A stretch of 64,000 nucleotides of DNA from Guptibacillus hwajinpoensis (GTDB lineage Bacteria; Bacillota; Bacilli; Bacillales; Guptibacillaceae). A model generated the notes under the pieces. That model had not been told where the DNA came from, did no database searches, and was given only the letters and a program-made list of their open reading frames with translations. Location of the stretch: assembly GCF_029277305.1 (NCBI RefSeq), contig NZ_CP119526.1, one strand, 5' to 3'. Numbering within the stretch: position 1 is the stretch's first letter; each line of letters starts with the position of its first letter. Position numbers and translations under genes: made by a program. Positions 1-8,238 of this stretch are shown in pieces.

Positions 1-59
1 TAAGGTTTCACTCCAATGAGCCAAAAATCGAGAATTCAACAATATAAGCTAACATAGCC
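1..59 (-). mobile_element. MITE-like element, subfamily A, copy 1 (cut by window edge)
   Basis: Read on the minus strand, this begins GGCTATGTTAGCTTATATTG and continues into the same GATTTTTGGCTCATT arm found in the copies at 24775, 41643 and 55574. Only one arm and part of the centre lie inside the window; the other end is off the left edge, so its target duplication cannot be checked. Confidence 0.7.
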
Positions 60-71
60 ATGCGAAAAAAA

Positions 72-102
72 GAGCTGTTCCATGTACACCTGGAAGCAGC
101 TC
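72..102 (-). terminator. Intrinsic terminator of the ynj-type operon
   Basis: GAGCTGTTCCA pairs with TGGAAGCAGCTC (one bulged base), and on the minus strand it is followed by seven T. It lies downstream of the last operon gene (stop at 290), but a MITE has been inserted between stop codon and terminator. Confidence 0.75.
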
Positions 103-116
103 ATTTCTTTACATAT

Positions 117-275
117 GGCTCTTTTCGTAGACATTGTTGCTATAGTAGGTGAATTTCCGCTCCAGGATACTCGCTTTCCGCGGGGCGGGCGGTGAGCATC
201 CTTCCGCTCCAATTAGCGAAGTGTGGTTTTTATTCAATAATTGTTTCAAAAGCAATAATCTTTTAGAAAAGAGCC
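117..275 (+). mobile_element. MITE-like element, subfamily B, copy 1, with 8-bp target duplication
   Basis: The ends are GGCTCTTTTCGTAGACATTG on the left and AGAAAAGAGCC on the right, an imperfect terminal inverted repeat. The element is flanked on both sides by the identical octamer TTACATAT (109-116 and 276-283). The centre holds the GC-rich tract with TTTCCGCGGGGCGGGCGG. It sits 14 bp after the stop codon of the gene ending at 290. It encodes no transposase. Confidence 0.88.
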
Positions 276-289
276 TTACATATAAAAGA

Positions 290-1381
290 TTAAGCATCAG
301 TTGTTTTATACTTCTCCATAAAGCGGCGGTCAATTTTATTTTTTAATTTCCATGACAAATGATGATGGAGTATGAGTTTTCCATATAACAGCAAGCCTTC
401 TTCTTCACCCGTTGAAAGAATAGATAAATAGGCTTTTTTAGGTTGAAACCGAACCCCGTCTTTTTGTTGTAAAAAAGCTTTCAAGTTCTCCCAAAGCACT
501 TCTGATTGTTTCACCGCAACAACTCCTGCTTTTGGAAGATCAGGGTAATCGCGAAGGGTTGCACAATCTCCGGCTGCAAAAATCGCAGGGTACTCTTTCA
601 CTTGCAAGGTATCTTCAACGAGTAAATACCCCGCTTGATCAATAGGTAATTTAGAAGCCCTAAACAAATCAGGTGCTTTTGGTCCAGTTAGCCATAGTAA
701 TTGATCATAGGAAATATTATTACCACTTGAAGTTACAACATGATTTGTCGTTACATTCGATACTGCTTCTTCCAAATAAAGGTGCATTTCTTTATTTCTC
801 GCAATTTGTTCAATTTTTGATTGTGCTTTCATAGGAGATGCTTGTAGTAGCTTAGAGTGTGAAATTAATGTGACAGCTTTCTTCCCTTCTTTTCTCCTTC
901 TAGCCGTTAGAGAAAGCGCTATTTCGATACCTGCCGCTCCACCCCCCACAATAACAGGGTTTTCGGCTTCCCACATTTTCTTAGCCACTTCTTCGATGCG
1001 ATAATTTGGTTTAATACGAAGCGCGTGATTTCTAGCGCCCGGTACATTAATCCCAGCTGTATATGAACCGATATCCACTGAAAGAATATCATAGGAAAGG
1101 ACATCGCCTTTTTCGGTTAGGACTACCTTTCCTTTCGCATCAATTGACAATGCAGCACCATTAACAAATGTAACGCCTGCGCGATCAGCGAGTGATGGAA
1201 GGTGTACGCGCATCTCTTCTTCACTATATACGCCTTCCATATAGCCTGAGAACATACCTGAATAATATTGATAGTCTGAAGGAGAAACGATCGTTACTTC
1301 TATATCAAGTTGTTCTTCCTGAAATTTCTTCATAATATGAAGGTGTGCATGTCCCGCTCCAATTAACAGAAGCTTCTTCAT
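290..1381 (-). CDS. FAD/NAD(P)-dependent oxidoreductase, NDH-2-like
   Basis: A 363-residue flavoprotein of the pyridine nucleotide-disulfide oxidoreductase superfamily. Residues 7-13 (IGAGHAH) start the FAD-binding Rossmann fold, VGGGAAG at 145-151 is the NAD(P)-binding fold, and AGDCA near 270-274 is the second FAD contact. There is no CxxxxC redox pair, so it resembles type II NADH dehydrogenases and the oxidoreductase module that in other bacteria is fused to SelD, rather than disulfide reductases. It is the last gene of the operon starting at 8004 and follows the Lpd-like gene by 18 bp. The electron acceptor cannot be told from sequence. A role in redox support of a membrane process is inferred from the neighbours only. 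Confidence 0.85.
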   Translation of the reverse strand: MKKLLLIGAGHAHLHIMKKFQEEQLDIEVTIVSPSDYQYYSGMFSGYMEGVYSEEEMRVHLPSLADRAGVTFVNGAALSIDAKGKVVLTEKGDVLSYDILSVDIGSYTAGINVPGARNHALRIKPNYRIEEVAKKMWEAENPVIVGGGAAGIEIALSLTARRRKEGKKAVTLISHSKLLQASPMKAQSKIEQIARNKEMHLYLEEAVSNVTTNHVVTSSGNNISYDQLLWLTGPKAPDLFRASKLPIDQAGYLLVEDTLQVKEYPAIFAAGDCATLRDYPDLPKAGVVAVKQSEVLWENLKAFLQQKDGVRFQPKKAYLSILSTGEEEGLLLYGKLILHHHLSWKLKNKIDRRFMEKYKTTDA

Positions 1382-1399
1382 TCAGATCCCTCTTTCCGA

Positions 1400-2827
1400 T
1401 TACCTAACCCATTTAATGTATTTTTCAGACACTTTAGGTAACCAACCATCAAATAGCTTTTCTCTCCAATACATATCTGCTGCTTGATTGAGTATGGCAC
1501 CTTTGGTTGGATAGGGGTGAATTACCGTTGAAATATCACCAATTTTATGACCATGTTCTTTTGCAAAGACAATCTCTTGCATCCAGCTTCCAGAATCTTC
1601 TCCAACTGCATGAGCGCCAAGAATATGACCTTTCTTATCAGTGATCACTTTCACAAGACCATCTTTTTTCCTCTCAGCAATGAAACGGTCAACGTCATCT
1701 GTACCAACCTTAAATACACGAATTTCTTCTCCATGCTTTTCCTTAGCTTCTTGTTCTGTTAAACCAAGATGAAAAACTTCAGGTTCCGTATAAGTAACCC
1801 ACGGCACGTTACCATAGTTAACTTTTCTCTTTAAACCAAAGACTGCATTTTGGACAATTAACTTCCCCTCCATACCAGCTCCGTGAGTGAATGGAAACGC
1901 ACCGTTTACGTCTCCGATTGCATAGATATGAGATTTATTTGTTTGAAGGGATTCATTCACGGTAATATACCCTTTGTTTTCGTTGACACCTGCTGCTTCT
2001 AGGTTAAGTTTGTCTGTATTCGGTTTTCTTCCTGTCGACATCATAATAGCTTCTGATTCTATTGTTTTCTCTTCACCATTTACTTTATAAGTCACTACTT
2101 TATGGCCATTTTGCTCAGAAATGCCCGTTACATCCGCTTCGAAAACGAAGGTAAGCTCTTTCTCAAGTGCTTTCGTAACAATCGGAATAATTTCATGATC
2201 TTCTTTCTTGAAAACGGATTGGGATGTTTCAATTACTGTCACATCTGATCCAAATCTTGATAGAGATTGTGCAAGCTCAAGACCAACTGGTCCTCCACCG
2301 ATAAATACAACGCTTTTTGGAAGATAGTCGAGATTAAAGATCGTTTCATTCGTAATAAATGATACGTTTTCAACTCCATTTATAGGTGGCACATTAGGTC
2401 TAGAGCCCGTTGAAATCACAATGCGCTTCCCTTTAATCGGGTTTTCGCCGTCAATTGTAATCGTATGCTCATCTTTAAATGCACCTTTACCTCTATAAAT
2501 ATCAACTCCGAGGCTTTCAAACCGTTCATCGCTATCGATCTCTTGGATTTCATCAATCGCTTCCTTCACGCGTTCAATGGCTCGCTCAAATAGAACATCG
2601 CCACTAACAGTTAGGCCGAATTCCGCTGCGCCTTTGTAGACTGCATGGACTTCTTTGGCAGCAGTAATAAACGCCTTTGATGGCACACATCCAAAATGCA
2701 AACAATCTCCTCCAAGTCCAGGCTGATCATCAATTAAGGCAACCTTTGCACCCATGCTTGCTGCACCAGATGCTGCAGTTAGTCCACCTGAACCTCCACC
2801 AATAACGATTAAATCATACTCCACCAT
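1400..2827 (-). CDS. Dihydrolipoamide dehydrogenase/mercuric reductase-like flavoprotein
   Basis: A 475-residue class I pyridine nucleotide-disulfide oxidoreductase. The FAD fold starts at residue 7 (IVIGGGSGG) and the redox-active pair is in GGDCLHFGCVPSK (Cys42, Cys47). A second GGGPVGLE motif binds NAD(P)H. The C-terminal dimerisation domain has HPYPTKGAIL (His437) where Lpd proteins have HxHPTxxE, so one His and the Glu of the usual acid-base dyad are replaced. There is no N-terminal heavy-metal domain and no C-terminal Cys pair, which argues against true mercuric reductase. Families of this type are found fused to TVP38/TMEM64 membrane domains in other bacteria, and here such a gene is two places upstream. 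The substrate is unknown. Confidence 0.85.
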   Translation of the reverse strand: MVEYDLIVIGGGSGGLTAASGAASMGAKVALIDDQPGLGGDCLHFGCVPSKAFITAAKEVHAVYKGAAEFGLTVSGDVLFERAIERVKEAIDEIQEIDSDERFESLGVDIYRGKGAFKDEHTITIDGENPIKGKRIVISTGSRPNVPPINGVENVSFITNETIFNLDYLPKSVVFIGGGPVGLELAQSLSRFGSDVTVIETSQSVFKKEDHEIIPIVTKALEKELTFVFEADVTGISEQNGHKVVTYKVNGEEKTIESEAIMMSTGRKPNTDKLNLEAAGVNENKGYITVNESLQTNKSHIYAIGDVNGAFPFTHGAGMEGKLIVQNAVFGLKRKVNYGNVPWVTYTEPEVFHLGLTEQEAKEKHGEEIRVFKVGTDDVDRFIAERKKDGLVKVITDKKGHILGAHAVGEDSGSWMQEIVFAKEHGHKIGDISTVIHPYPTKGAILNQAADMYWREKLFDGWLPKVSEKYIKWVR

Positions 2828-2842
2828 TCTCTCTCATCTCCT

Positions 2843-3424
2843 CTAATCTAATATACGCTTTGCTTCAGCTAACCTTTGGAAAGCTGTAAATAGTTCAATT
2901 GCTAGAAATACGAGTGTTAATAGTGTTAGGACATCGTGAAAGAGTATCATCGCTGTAAATAATATAAATCCTTCCGTCCGTTCTGCTGCTCCAGCTTGAT
3001 AATAGAAGGACTTAATTCCTTTCTTTTCAGATACTGCCCCCACAGTCAAAAAAATGGTCATTGCAAAAATAATAGATGTACTTAATAGCAATAGCGCCCA
3101 CATTGAATCTGGGAAACGAAAAGCGAGACCTAGGATAACACTAACTTCGACCACTCGATCAAAACTAACATCCAAGATGGTTCCAAAGGAAGAAGGTTTT
3201 GTTTTCCTGGCCATTGTCCCATCTACAGCATCAAGAAAACCTGAAAGCCATAGAACAACCACCGCTATAACAAACTGATCTAAATAAATGAACAAACCAG
3301 AAGTAACGCCAATAATGAATGAAATGGTTGTCACCTGGTTTGCAGTGAGCCCAACTCGTAACAAAACATCAGCTGTTCGGTCCATGATGGGCTGTACATA
3401 TTTTCTAGCATGTGTATCGAGCAA
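2843..3424 (-). CDS. CDP-alcohol phosphatidyltransferase family membrane protein (YnjF-like)
   Basis: A 193-residue integral membrane protein with the CDP-alcohol phosphotransferase signature D65-x2-D68-G-x2-A-R73...G81-x3-D85-x3-D89. The spacing between AR and G is seven residues rather than the usual eight. The aspartates bind the metal and CDP-linked substrate; the family moves a phosphatidyl group from CDP-diacylglycerol (or a CDP-polyol) to an alcohol. About six membrane helices surround the motif. The acceptor alcohol cannot be predicted. It lies 15 bp upstream of the Lpd-like gene and 17 bp after the TVP38 gene. E. coli ynjF, also beside ynjBCD, belongs to the same family, which supports a conserved functional link. 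Confidence 0.85.
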   Translation of the reverse strand: MLDTHARKYVQPIMDRTADVLLRVGLTANQVTTISFIIGVTSGLFIYLDQFVIAVVVLWLSGFLDAVDGTMARKTKPSSFGTILDVSFDRVVEVSVILGLAFRFPDSMWALLLLSTSIIFAMTIFLTVGAVSEKKGIKSFYYQAGAAERTEGFILFTAMILFHDVLTLLTLVFLAIELFTAFQRLAEAKRILD

Positions 3425-3441
3425 GACTGCACTATCCTTTC

Positions 3442-4098
3442 TTATCTAAGTTCCTCTTCAATAACAGCTCCAAAAACTTTCTTGCGGATAAATAGACTAA
3501 TTAGCAATAACAATAGTAAAACAACGGCTGCAAGCATGATGGATCCTATATTATTTGAAAGAAAGCTCGCCCCTAGAAAATTCAAGGCAAGTGCCCCTGG
3601 TAACATACCAAGTAACGTTGCCATATAGTATTTCCGCCTGTTTACAGAAGAAACCCCACAAACGTAACTCACAAGATCAAAGTGTAGGAAAGGTACTAAC
3701 CTCAAAAGAAGCACATAAACGAAGCCATTTTCTGAAAGTCTTCGTTCAAGTGTTTCTCCGCGTCTACGCCACGATTTCGGAAGAATTTGTAACCCCAGTT
3801 TTCTTGCCACTGAAAAAAATAAGAGAGCACCCGTCGAGCCTCCTATTACGACCAATAACGTACCTAGATATGGACCAAAAACCAGTCCCCCTGCAATAGA
3901 AAGAATTGAAGTAGGAAAAAGCACGAAGGGCCTAACTATGCAGATTAGAAGAAAAACAAGAGGAGCGTAGAACCCAAACGATGAAATCCACTCGCGAATT
4001 GTAGAAGGACGAAAGTCAAAAACATACTGATTTAAGAAGAAAATAATCACAAGAACAACAGTTAAAGATAAACCTTTTAAGATCGTTTTCATTGTCAT
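3442..4098 (-). CDS. TVP38/TMEM64 (DedA-like, SNARE-associated domain) membrane protein
   Basis: A 218-residue polytopic protein with the TVP38/TMEM64 core: a re-entrant region around LRLVPFLHFDLVSYVCG and a following GMLPG turn, with hydrophobic helices at both ends. Relatives include B. subtilis YdjZ-type proteins and E. coli YdjX/YdjZ, which lie beside ynjBCD in E. coli. Members of the wider DedA/VTT superfamily act as lipid scramblases or flippases; for this protein that is inference. Its start overlaps the end of the ATPase gene by 4 bp, indicating translational coupling. Confidence 0.85.
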   Translation of the reverse strand: MTMKTILKGLSLTVVLVIIFFLNQYVFDFRPSTIREWISSFGFYAPLVFLLICIVRPFVLFPTSILSIAGGLVFGPYLGTLLVVIGGSTGALLFFSVARKLGLQILPKSWRRRGETLERRLSENGFVYVLLLRLVPFLHFDLVSYVCGVSSVNRRKYYMATLLGMLPGALALNFLGASFLSNNIGSIMLAAVVLLLLLLISLFIRKKVFGAVIEEELR

Positions 4099-5090
4099 TG
4101 CACTTTTCTCCGATGCTCTTCATTCTGGAGATACTTTCTTATCGCTCTTCGATCAGCTTTTATATTCGCCTTTTCTCCTTGATGAAGATGATTAATAGAG
4201 GGAACTAGCACCGTACCTTTATCCCAAGAAACTCGATAGTATGGATGATTGTTTTTCACAGTAACAGCCGTTATTTTACCTGGAATTGATATAAAGTTAG
4301 GTTCTATGGTTTCGTTTTGCTTAACCAAAATTAATTCATGGAGAGGTATAAACCCTTCATCGAGCGCTAACCCCTCACCTATAATCATTGCACTTTCTAA
4401 GCATGAAGGTTTTGTAACAACGTCATATGGAAGACCCATTTGGATAAACTCACCATTGTTCATCACAGCAAGGCGATCAGCCATCTCAATCGCTTCATCT
4501 CGATCATGTGTAATGAATAACGATGAGATGTTCTCCTGTTTTAACAACTCTTTCACTTCTCCCCTAAGGGATTCACGTAAAGTAGCGTCAAGTGAGCTAA
4601 ATGGTTCATCAAGAAGGAGAAGATCTGGTTTAAGTACCAATGCTCTAGCCAGTGATACGCGTTGTTTTTGCCCTCCAGACAGTTCATGCGGGTAAGCATT
4701 CTTCCACTTAGTTAATTTTACTTTTTCTAGCATTTCTTCAGCTTGTCTTATACGGTCTTTTTTTGATGTTTTTATACGTTTTAAGCCATATGTTACGTTC
4801 TCAAATACGGTGAGATGAGGAAATAACAACGCATCCTGAAACATAAGTACAACCGATCTGTCTTCAGGTTTTACTTTAGCAAGTGATTTACCATTCAATA
4901 TGATATCTCCGCCATCAATTGACTCTAAACCAGCAAGACATCTAAGAAGAGTAGTTTTACCGCAACCCGAGGGTCCAACAACAGTAAAATGCTCTCCTTT
5001 TCCCAATGAAAATGTGACGCCTTTTAGAATAGAACTTTGTGAATATTTTTTTTTGAGTGTGTTGCATTGCAATAGCTGGTTCAAGACCAT
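4095..5090 (-). CDS. ynjD: ABC importer ATP-binding protein, YnjD type
   Basis: A 331-residue ATPase. Walker A is GPSGCGKTT (39-47), the Q-loop MFQD (83-86), the signature LSGGQ (137-141), Walker B LLLLDEP (157-163) and the switch His in FITHDRDEA near 196. After about residue 235 there is a C-terminal extension resembling a TOBE-type domain, as in MalK/PotA-like importers. It energises the two permeases encoded just upstream (gap of 7 bp) for uptake of the ligand bound by the lipoprotein at 6766-8004. The ligand is not known for any YnjBCD system I can name. Confidence 0.9.
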   Translation of the reverse strand: MVLNQLLQCNTLKKKYSQSSILKGVTFSLGKGEHFTVVGPSGCGKTTLLRCLAGLESIDGGDIILNGKSLAKVKPEDRSVVLMFQDALLFPHLTVFENVTYGLKRIKTSKKDRIRQAEEMLEKVKLTKWKNAYPHELSGGQKQRVSLARALVLKPDLLLLDEPFSSLDATLRESLRGEVKELLKQENISSLFITHDRDEAIEMADRLAVMNNGEFIQMGLPYDVVTKPSCLESAMIIGEGLALDEGFIPLHELILVKQNETIEPNFISIPGKITAVTVKNNHPYYRVSWDKGTVLVPSINHLHQGEKANIKADRRAIRKYLQNEEHRRKVQ

Positions 5091-5097
5091 CTTCCTT

Positions 5098-5916
5098 TCA
5101 AACGCGATTAACTGCCCGAATTACCAGCCTTAATAAAATTTCTGCTGCTCCTATAAATAGAAGTGGCAATAAAGCAAAAATAATCGAAAAACCAGCAATT
5201 ACTGCTTCATTCGAGCCTGAAAAATAAGGGTAATATAATAATGGTAGAGTTACAACCGTACCACCGCCAATTATAGCAGTCAGAGCATATTGACCAAGTG
5301 AAATCACAAAAGTCAGCAGCATTACACTCCTTATGCTTGGCAAAAGTAGTGGGAGGGATACAGTTAAAAATCGGATAAGTGGACTTGCCCCAAGAACAAT
5401 TGCCTGTTCTCTAAGACCATTTCCCAATCGTTCATACCCTGCTCTCATGATTCGTATAGCATAAGGCAATGTTGGAATTAAATGCACTAACACAACACCA
5501 GCCATACGATCTGCTAGTCCAAACCGAATTAAAGTGAATTGCAGTCCCATGGCAAGAAGAATACCTGGAATTAGGATAGGAGAAAGCAAGAAAGCTTCAA
5601 TTAATGACTTGCCATGAAACGTGTAAATAGATAGTGCTCTAGCAGCAGGAATAGCTAATAATAAGTTCAATCCGACTACCATTAGTGCTATTTTAATTGT
5701 TGTAAAGATTGATTCAATTAATGAAGGGTCCCGAAAGATTACCTTCCACCCTTCAAAGCCATAACTATTGGGTAATAGATCAGGCCAACGCCATCCAATT
5801 GAGAAACTCTTCATTATTATTGTTAGAAATGGCAGTATAAATAATAGAATAAATAATAATACCATCAAAATCGTAGTCATCTTTTTCTTCCCTATATTTA
5901 TCGAGTGAAACATCAA
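5098..5916 (-). CDS. ABC importer permease, YnjC C-terminal half type
   Basis: A 272-residue binding-protein-dependent transport permease with six predicted helices. The cytoplasmic coupling (EAA-like) loop is around EQAIVLGASPLIRF. In E. coli YnjC is a single double-length permease; here the two halves are separate genes, overlapping by 4 bp (5913-5916). It pairs with the 5913-6797 product and the ATPase at 4095-5090. Confidence 0.88.
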   Translation of the reverse strand: MMFHSINIGKKKMTTILMVLLFILLFILPFLTIIMKSFSIGWRWPDLLPNSYGFEGWKVIFRDPSLIESIFTTIKIALMVVGLNLLLAIPAARALSIYTFHGKSLIEAFLLSPILIPGILLAMGLQFTLIRFGLADRMAGVVLVHLIPTLPYAIRIMRAGYERLGNGLREQAIVLGASPLIRFLTVSLPLLLPSIRSVMLLTFVISLGQYALTAIIGGGTVVTLPLLYYPYFSGSNEAVIAGFSIIFALLPLLFIGAAEILLRLVIRAVNRV

Positions 5917-6797
5917 CGTACTCTCCCTTTTACCATTCGCAGACGGTGTTTCTGTATTGCTCCGATCAACGAAATCGATAATAGAAGAGCTACTACTCCA
6001 GGAACAATCATTGCAGAGAAAGCCAGTGGTCGCTTACTCCAGTCTCCATTGAAGAACCATTCATATGCTCGAACTGGGAGCATTTCTGGTCTTGTGACGC
6101 CAAGCAGGTAAGGAACTTCAAAAGCTGAAGCAATGAATGCGAATAAAATCACACCGGTTTCAACGAGAACGGGAAGGAGCCAAGGCCACTCAACGGTTTT
6201 AAATGAATCCCACCTAGACCCTCCAAGCGTTCTAACTACTTCAGAATAGCGATGATCGATTTCGTAATAAACTGGCAAAAGCATTAAGATAACAAAAGGC
6301 ACTTCTTTCCAAACATAAGTTAGTATAATTCCTAATCCAAATTGATCTTGCACAAGAACTGGAAAATCAGCTCGATTTTCAATCACACCAAGATGAGAAA
6401 GAAATGAAGATAATAATCCACTCTGTGAGAGGAACAAGAAAACTAAATAGCCAGCCACAAAATGTGGAATTAGGATGGGGATCCAGACTAACAACTTTGA
6501 AGATGAGTCTTTAAAAAACTGATACAAAAGTCTTGTCATAACTAATCCAATCGCTAACGCAAGAATGGTAGCGATTGTTGTGACTCGTATAGTAAGTATA
6601 ATGGAGTCTAAAAACAACTGATTACGAAACAAGGTAAGGTATGAATTGGTTGTCCAACTACCATCTATTGTTTGGAAACTCTGAGCAACAGCAGACCACA
6701 TTCCATATCCTACTAGTAAGAAAATGACCATTACTGCAGGTAACAGATAAAGTCCTGCTTTCCATTTATTTTTCAATAACCCGATTTGCCCATTCAT
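5913..6797 (-). CDS. ABC importer permease, YnjC N-terminal half type
   Basis: A 294-residue permease with six predicted membrane helices and an EAA-like loop around SEVVRTLGGSRWDSF. Its start lies 32 bp inside the 3' end of the solute-binding protein gene, so translation of the two is probably coupled. It forms the channel with the 5098-5916 product. Confidence 0.88.
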   Translation of the reverse strand: MNGQIGLLKNKWKAGLYLLPAVMVIFLLVGYGMWSAVAQSFQTIDGSWTTNSYLTLFRNQLFLDSIILTIRVTTIATILALAIGLVMTRLLYQFFKDSSSKLLVWIPILIPHFVAGYLVFLFLSQSGLLSSFLSHLGVIENRADFPVLVQDQFGLGIILTYVWKEVPFVILMLLPVYYEIDHRYSEVVRTLGGSRWDSFKTVEWPWLLPVLVETGVILFAFIASAFEVPYLLGVTRPEMLPVRAYEWFFNGDWSKRPLAFSAMIVPGVVALLLSISLIGAIQKHRLRMVKGRVR

Positions 6798-8004
6798 TGT
6801 TTATCCACTCCGTATAGCCTGTATCTAAATCCGGAAGCTTGTACTGATTTAATATTTCTGGTGAGAGAACACTTTCACCACGATCAAGGCTTTTTATCTT
6901 TTTTTGGTTGTCTTCACTTAATTTATCGAAATTCAATACTGTTCCTTCTCCCCACATATCCGGATCCATTTTCGCGATCTGTGCTTCAGGAGATTCAAGG
7001 AAATTGATTACTGTCATCGCACCTTCTGGATTAGGACTATTAAATGGAATACTAAGGTAATGTGTATTTGAGATGGAGCCTGGTTGTTCAAGAATGAAAG
7101 ATTTTGTACTTTCAGGGAATATGCCGTTCGCAATTAGACTTTCCGCTCGGGCACTATTAAATCCCATGGTCATCCATACTTCACCCTGGCTGTATAACGT
7201 GTCGAGTTTTGTTAAAGATTCAGGATACGTTTCCCCTCTTCTCCATAATGAACCTTTAATGTCACTTAAATATCCCCAAATATAGTCTTCAGATTTTTTC
7301 AGAAGATCTTGGTCTACTTCTTTTGCAAGGATATCAGTATTTCCACCAGCTCCTGCCACAAGGAGATGCTTGACGAAAGTATTCCCTGTGAAATCTGATA
7401 CGTTTGGATATGTGAATTTGCCTGGATGATCTATAATCCATTGCTTTAATTCATCTAATGTTTTAGGAGGTGAGTCAATTTTGCTTGAATCATAATTAAA
7501 AACAAATTGAACATTTCCCCATGGCGCTTCTAATCCTTCAATTTTCGTTCCTTGATCAAATTTAGCATTTTGATCAGTAGAACTGATGTACTCATTGAAA
7601 TTCGGAAGTTTGTTTGTAAATGATCCGAATAATAAATCACCATTTTTGGCATTTTTGAAGTTTGCTCCATTAATCCAAATAACATCAATCGTTCCTTTGT
7701 TCTTACCAGCTTTTTTCTCTGTTAATAATTTCTGCATAAATTCTTCAGTATTCATAGGTTGGCGATTTAACGTTATATTATATTCCTCTTGTAACCTTGG
7801 GGTAGCCCACTCATCGATATATTGGTTAATCCCCTCGTCACCTCCCCACATGAAAAGGTTCACTTTTGTACCTTTAGCGGATGATTCAATTTCATCCCAT
7901 TTTTTTGAAAGTACATCTTTATTCTCTACCTTGTTTACGTTATCATTTCCACAACCAACAATTAAAAAAAGCATCCCTATTAGCAGTAATGATTTCAACT
8001 TCAT
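6766..8004 (-). CDS. ynjB: ABC importer solute-binding lipoprotein, YnjB type
   Basis: A 412-residue extracytoplasmic binding protein. The start is ATG at 8004, preceded by AGGGGG at good spacing; the in-frame ATG 12 codons upstream lacks a site and would disrupt the signal peptide. The lipoprotein signal is MKLKSLLLIGMLFLIVGC with a clear IVGC lipobox. The mature part has features of the YnjB family: a WGGDEGINQYIDEW segment, TEKKAGKNKGTIDVIWING and LLFGSFTNKLPN. It is the first gene of the minus-strand operon and should determine what is imported. The ligand is unknown; the resemblance to Fe3+/thiamine/spermidine-type binding proteins is only at fold level. Confidence 0.88.
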   Translation of the reverse strand: MKLKSLLLIGMLFLIVGCGNDNVNKVENKDVLSKKWDEIESSAKGTKVNLFMWGGDEGINQYIDEWATPRLQEEYNITLNRQPMNTEEFMQKLLTEKKAGKNKGTIDVIWINGANFKNAKNGDLLFGSFTNKLPNFNEYISSTDQNAKFDQGTKIEGLEAPWGNVQFVFNYDSSKIDSPPKTLDELKQWIIDHPGKFTYPNVSDFTGNTFVKHLLVAGAGGNTDILAKEVDQDLLKKSEDYIWGYLSDIKGSLWRRGETYPESLTKLDTLYSQGEVWMTMGFNSARAESLIANGIFPESTKSFILEQPGSISNTHYLSIPFNSPNPEGAMTVINFLESPEAQIAKMDPDMWGEGTVLNFDKLSEDNQKKIKSLDRGESVLSPEILNQYKLPDLDTGYTEWINNEWANRVIEK

Positions 8005-8167
8005 TTCATTTCCCCCTATCTGCTTTATCGTAGCAATCAATCATCTACTTTGACGAACCTGATTGTGTTTTATCATTCATTTATGTACTCTATCCCAAAT
8101 GTAATTATACCTTTTTTACTATGACTATGCTGTAATGCAACTTACAAGGAACTTTTCTTATATAGAA

Positions 8168-8196
8168 AAAGCAATAGCCCTAATGGCTATTGCTTT
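8168..8196 (-). terminator. Intrinsic terminator after the LPXTG-type gene
   Basis: Perfect 12-bp stem AAAGCAATAGCC / GGCTATTGCTTT with a 5-nt loop, followed on the minus strand by TTTTTCTATATA. It lies 43 bp beyond the stop codon of the gene ending at 8239. Confidence 0.85.
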
Positions 8197-8238
8197 AACA
8201 TTATAGGGTATTTTATTCTATCCTTAGCTTATTATCGC

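Noticed and set aside
149..346. Small reading frames over MITE copies at 109-346 and 32001-32207
   Set aside because: They translate the repeat core (products with SPPAPRKASI or SPPAPRKANI). The same frames recur wherever the repeat occurs; no ribosome-binding site; they are repeat artefacts, not genes.
1400..2827. Mercuric reductase
   Set aside because: Lacks the N-terminal metal-binding domain and the C-terminal Cys pair, and no mer genes are near.
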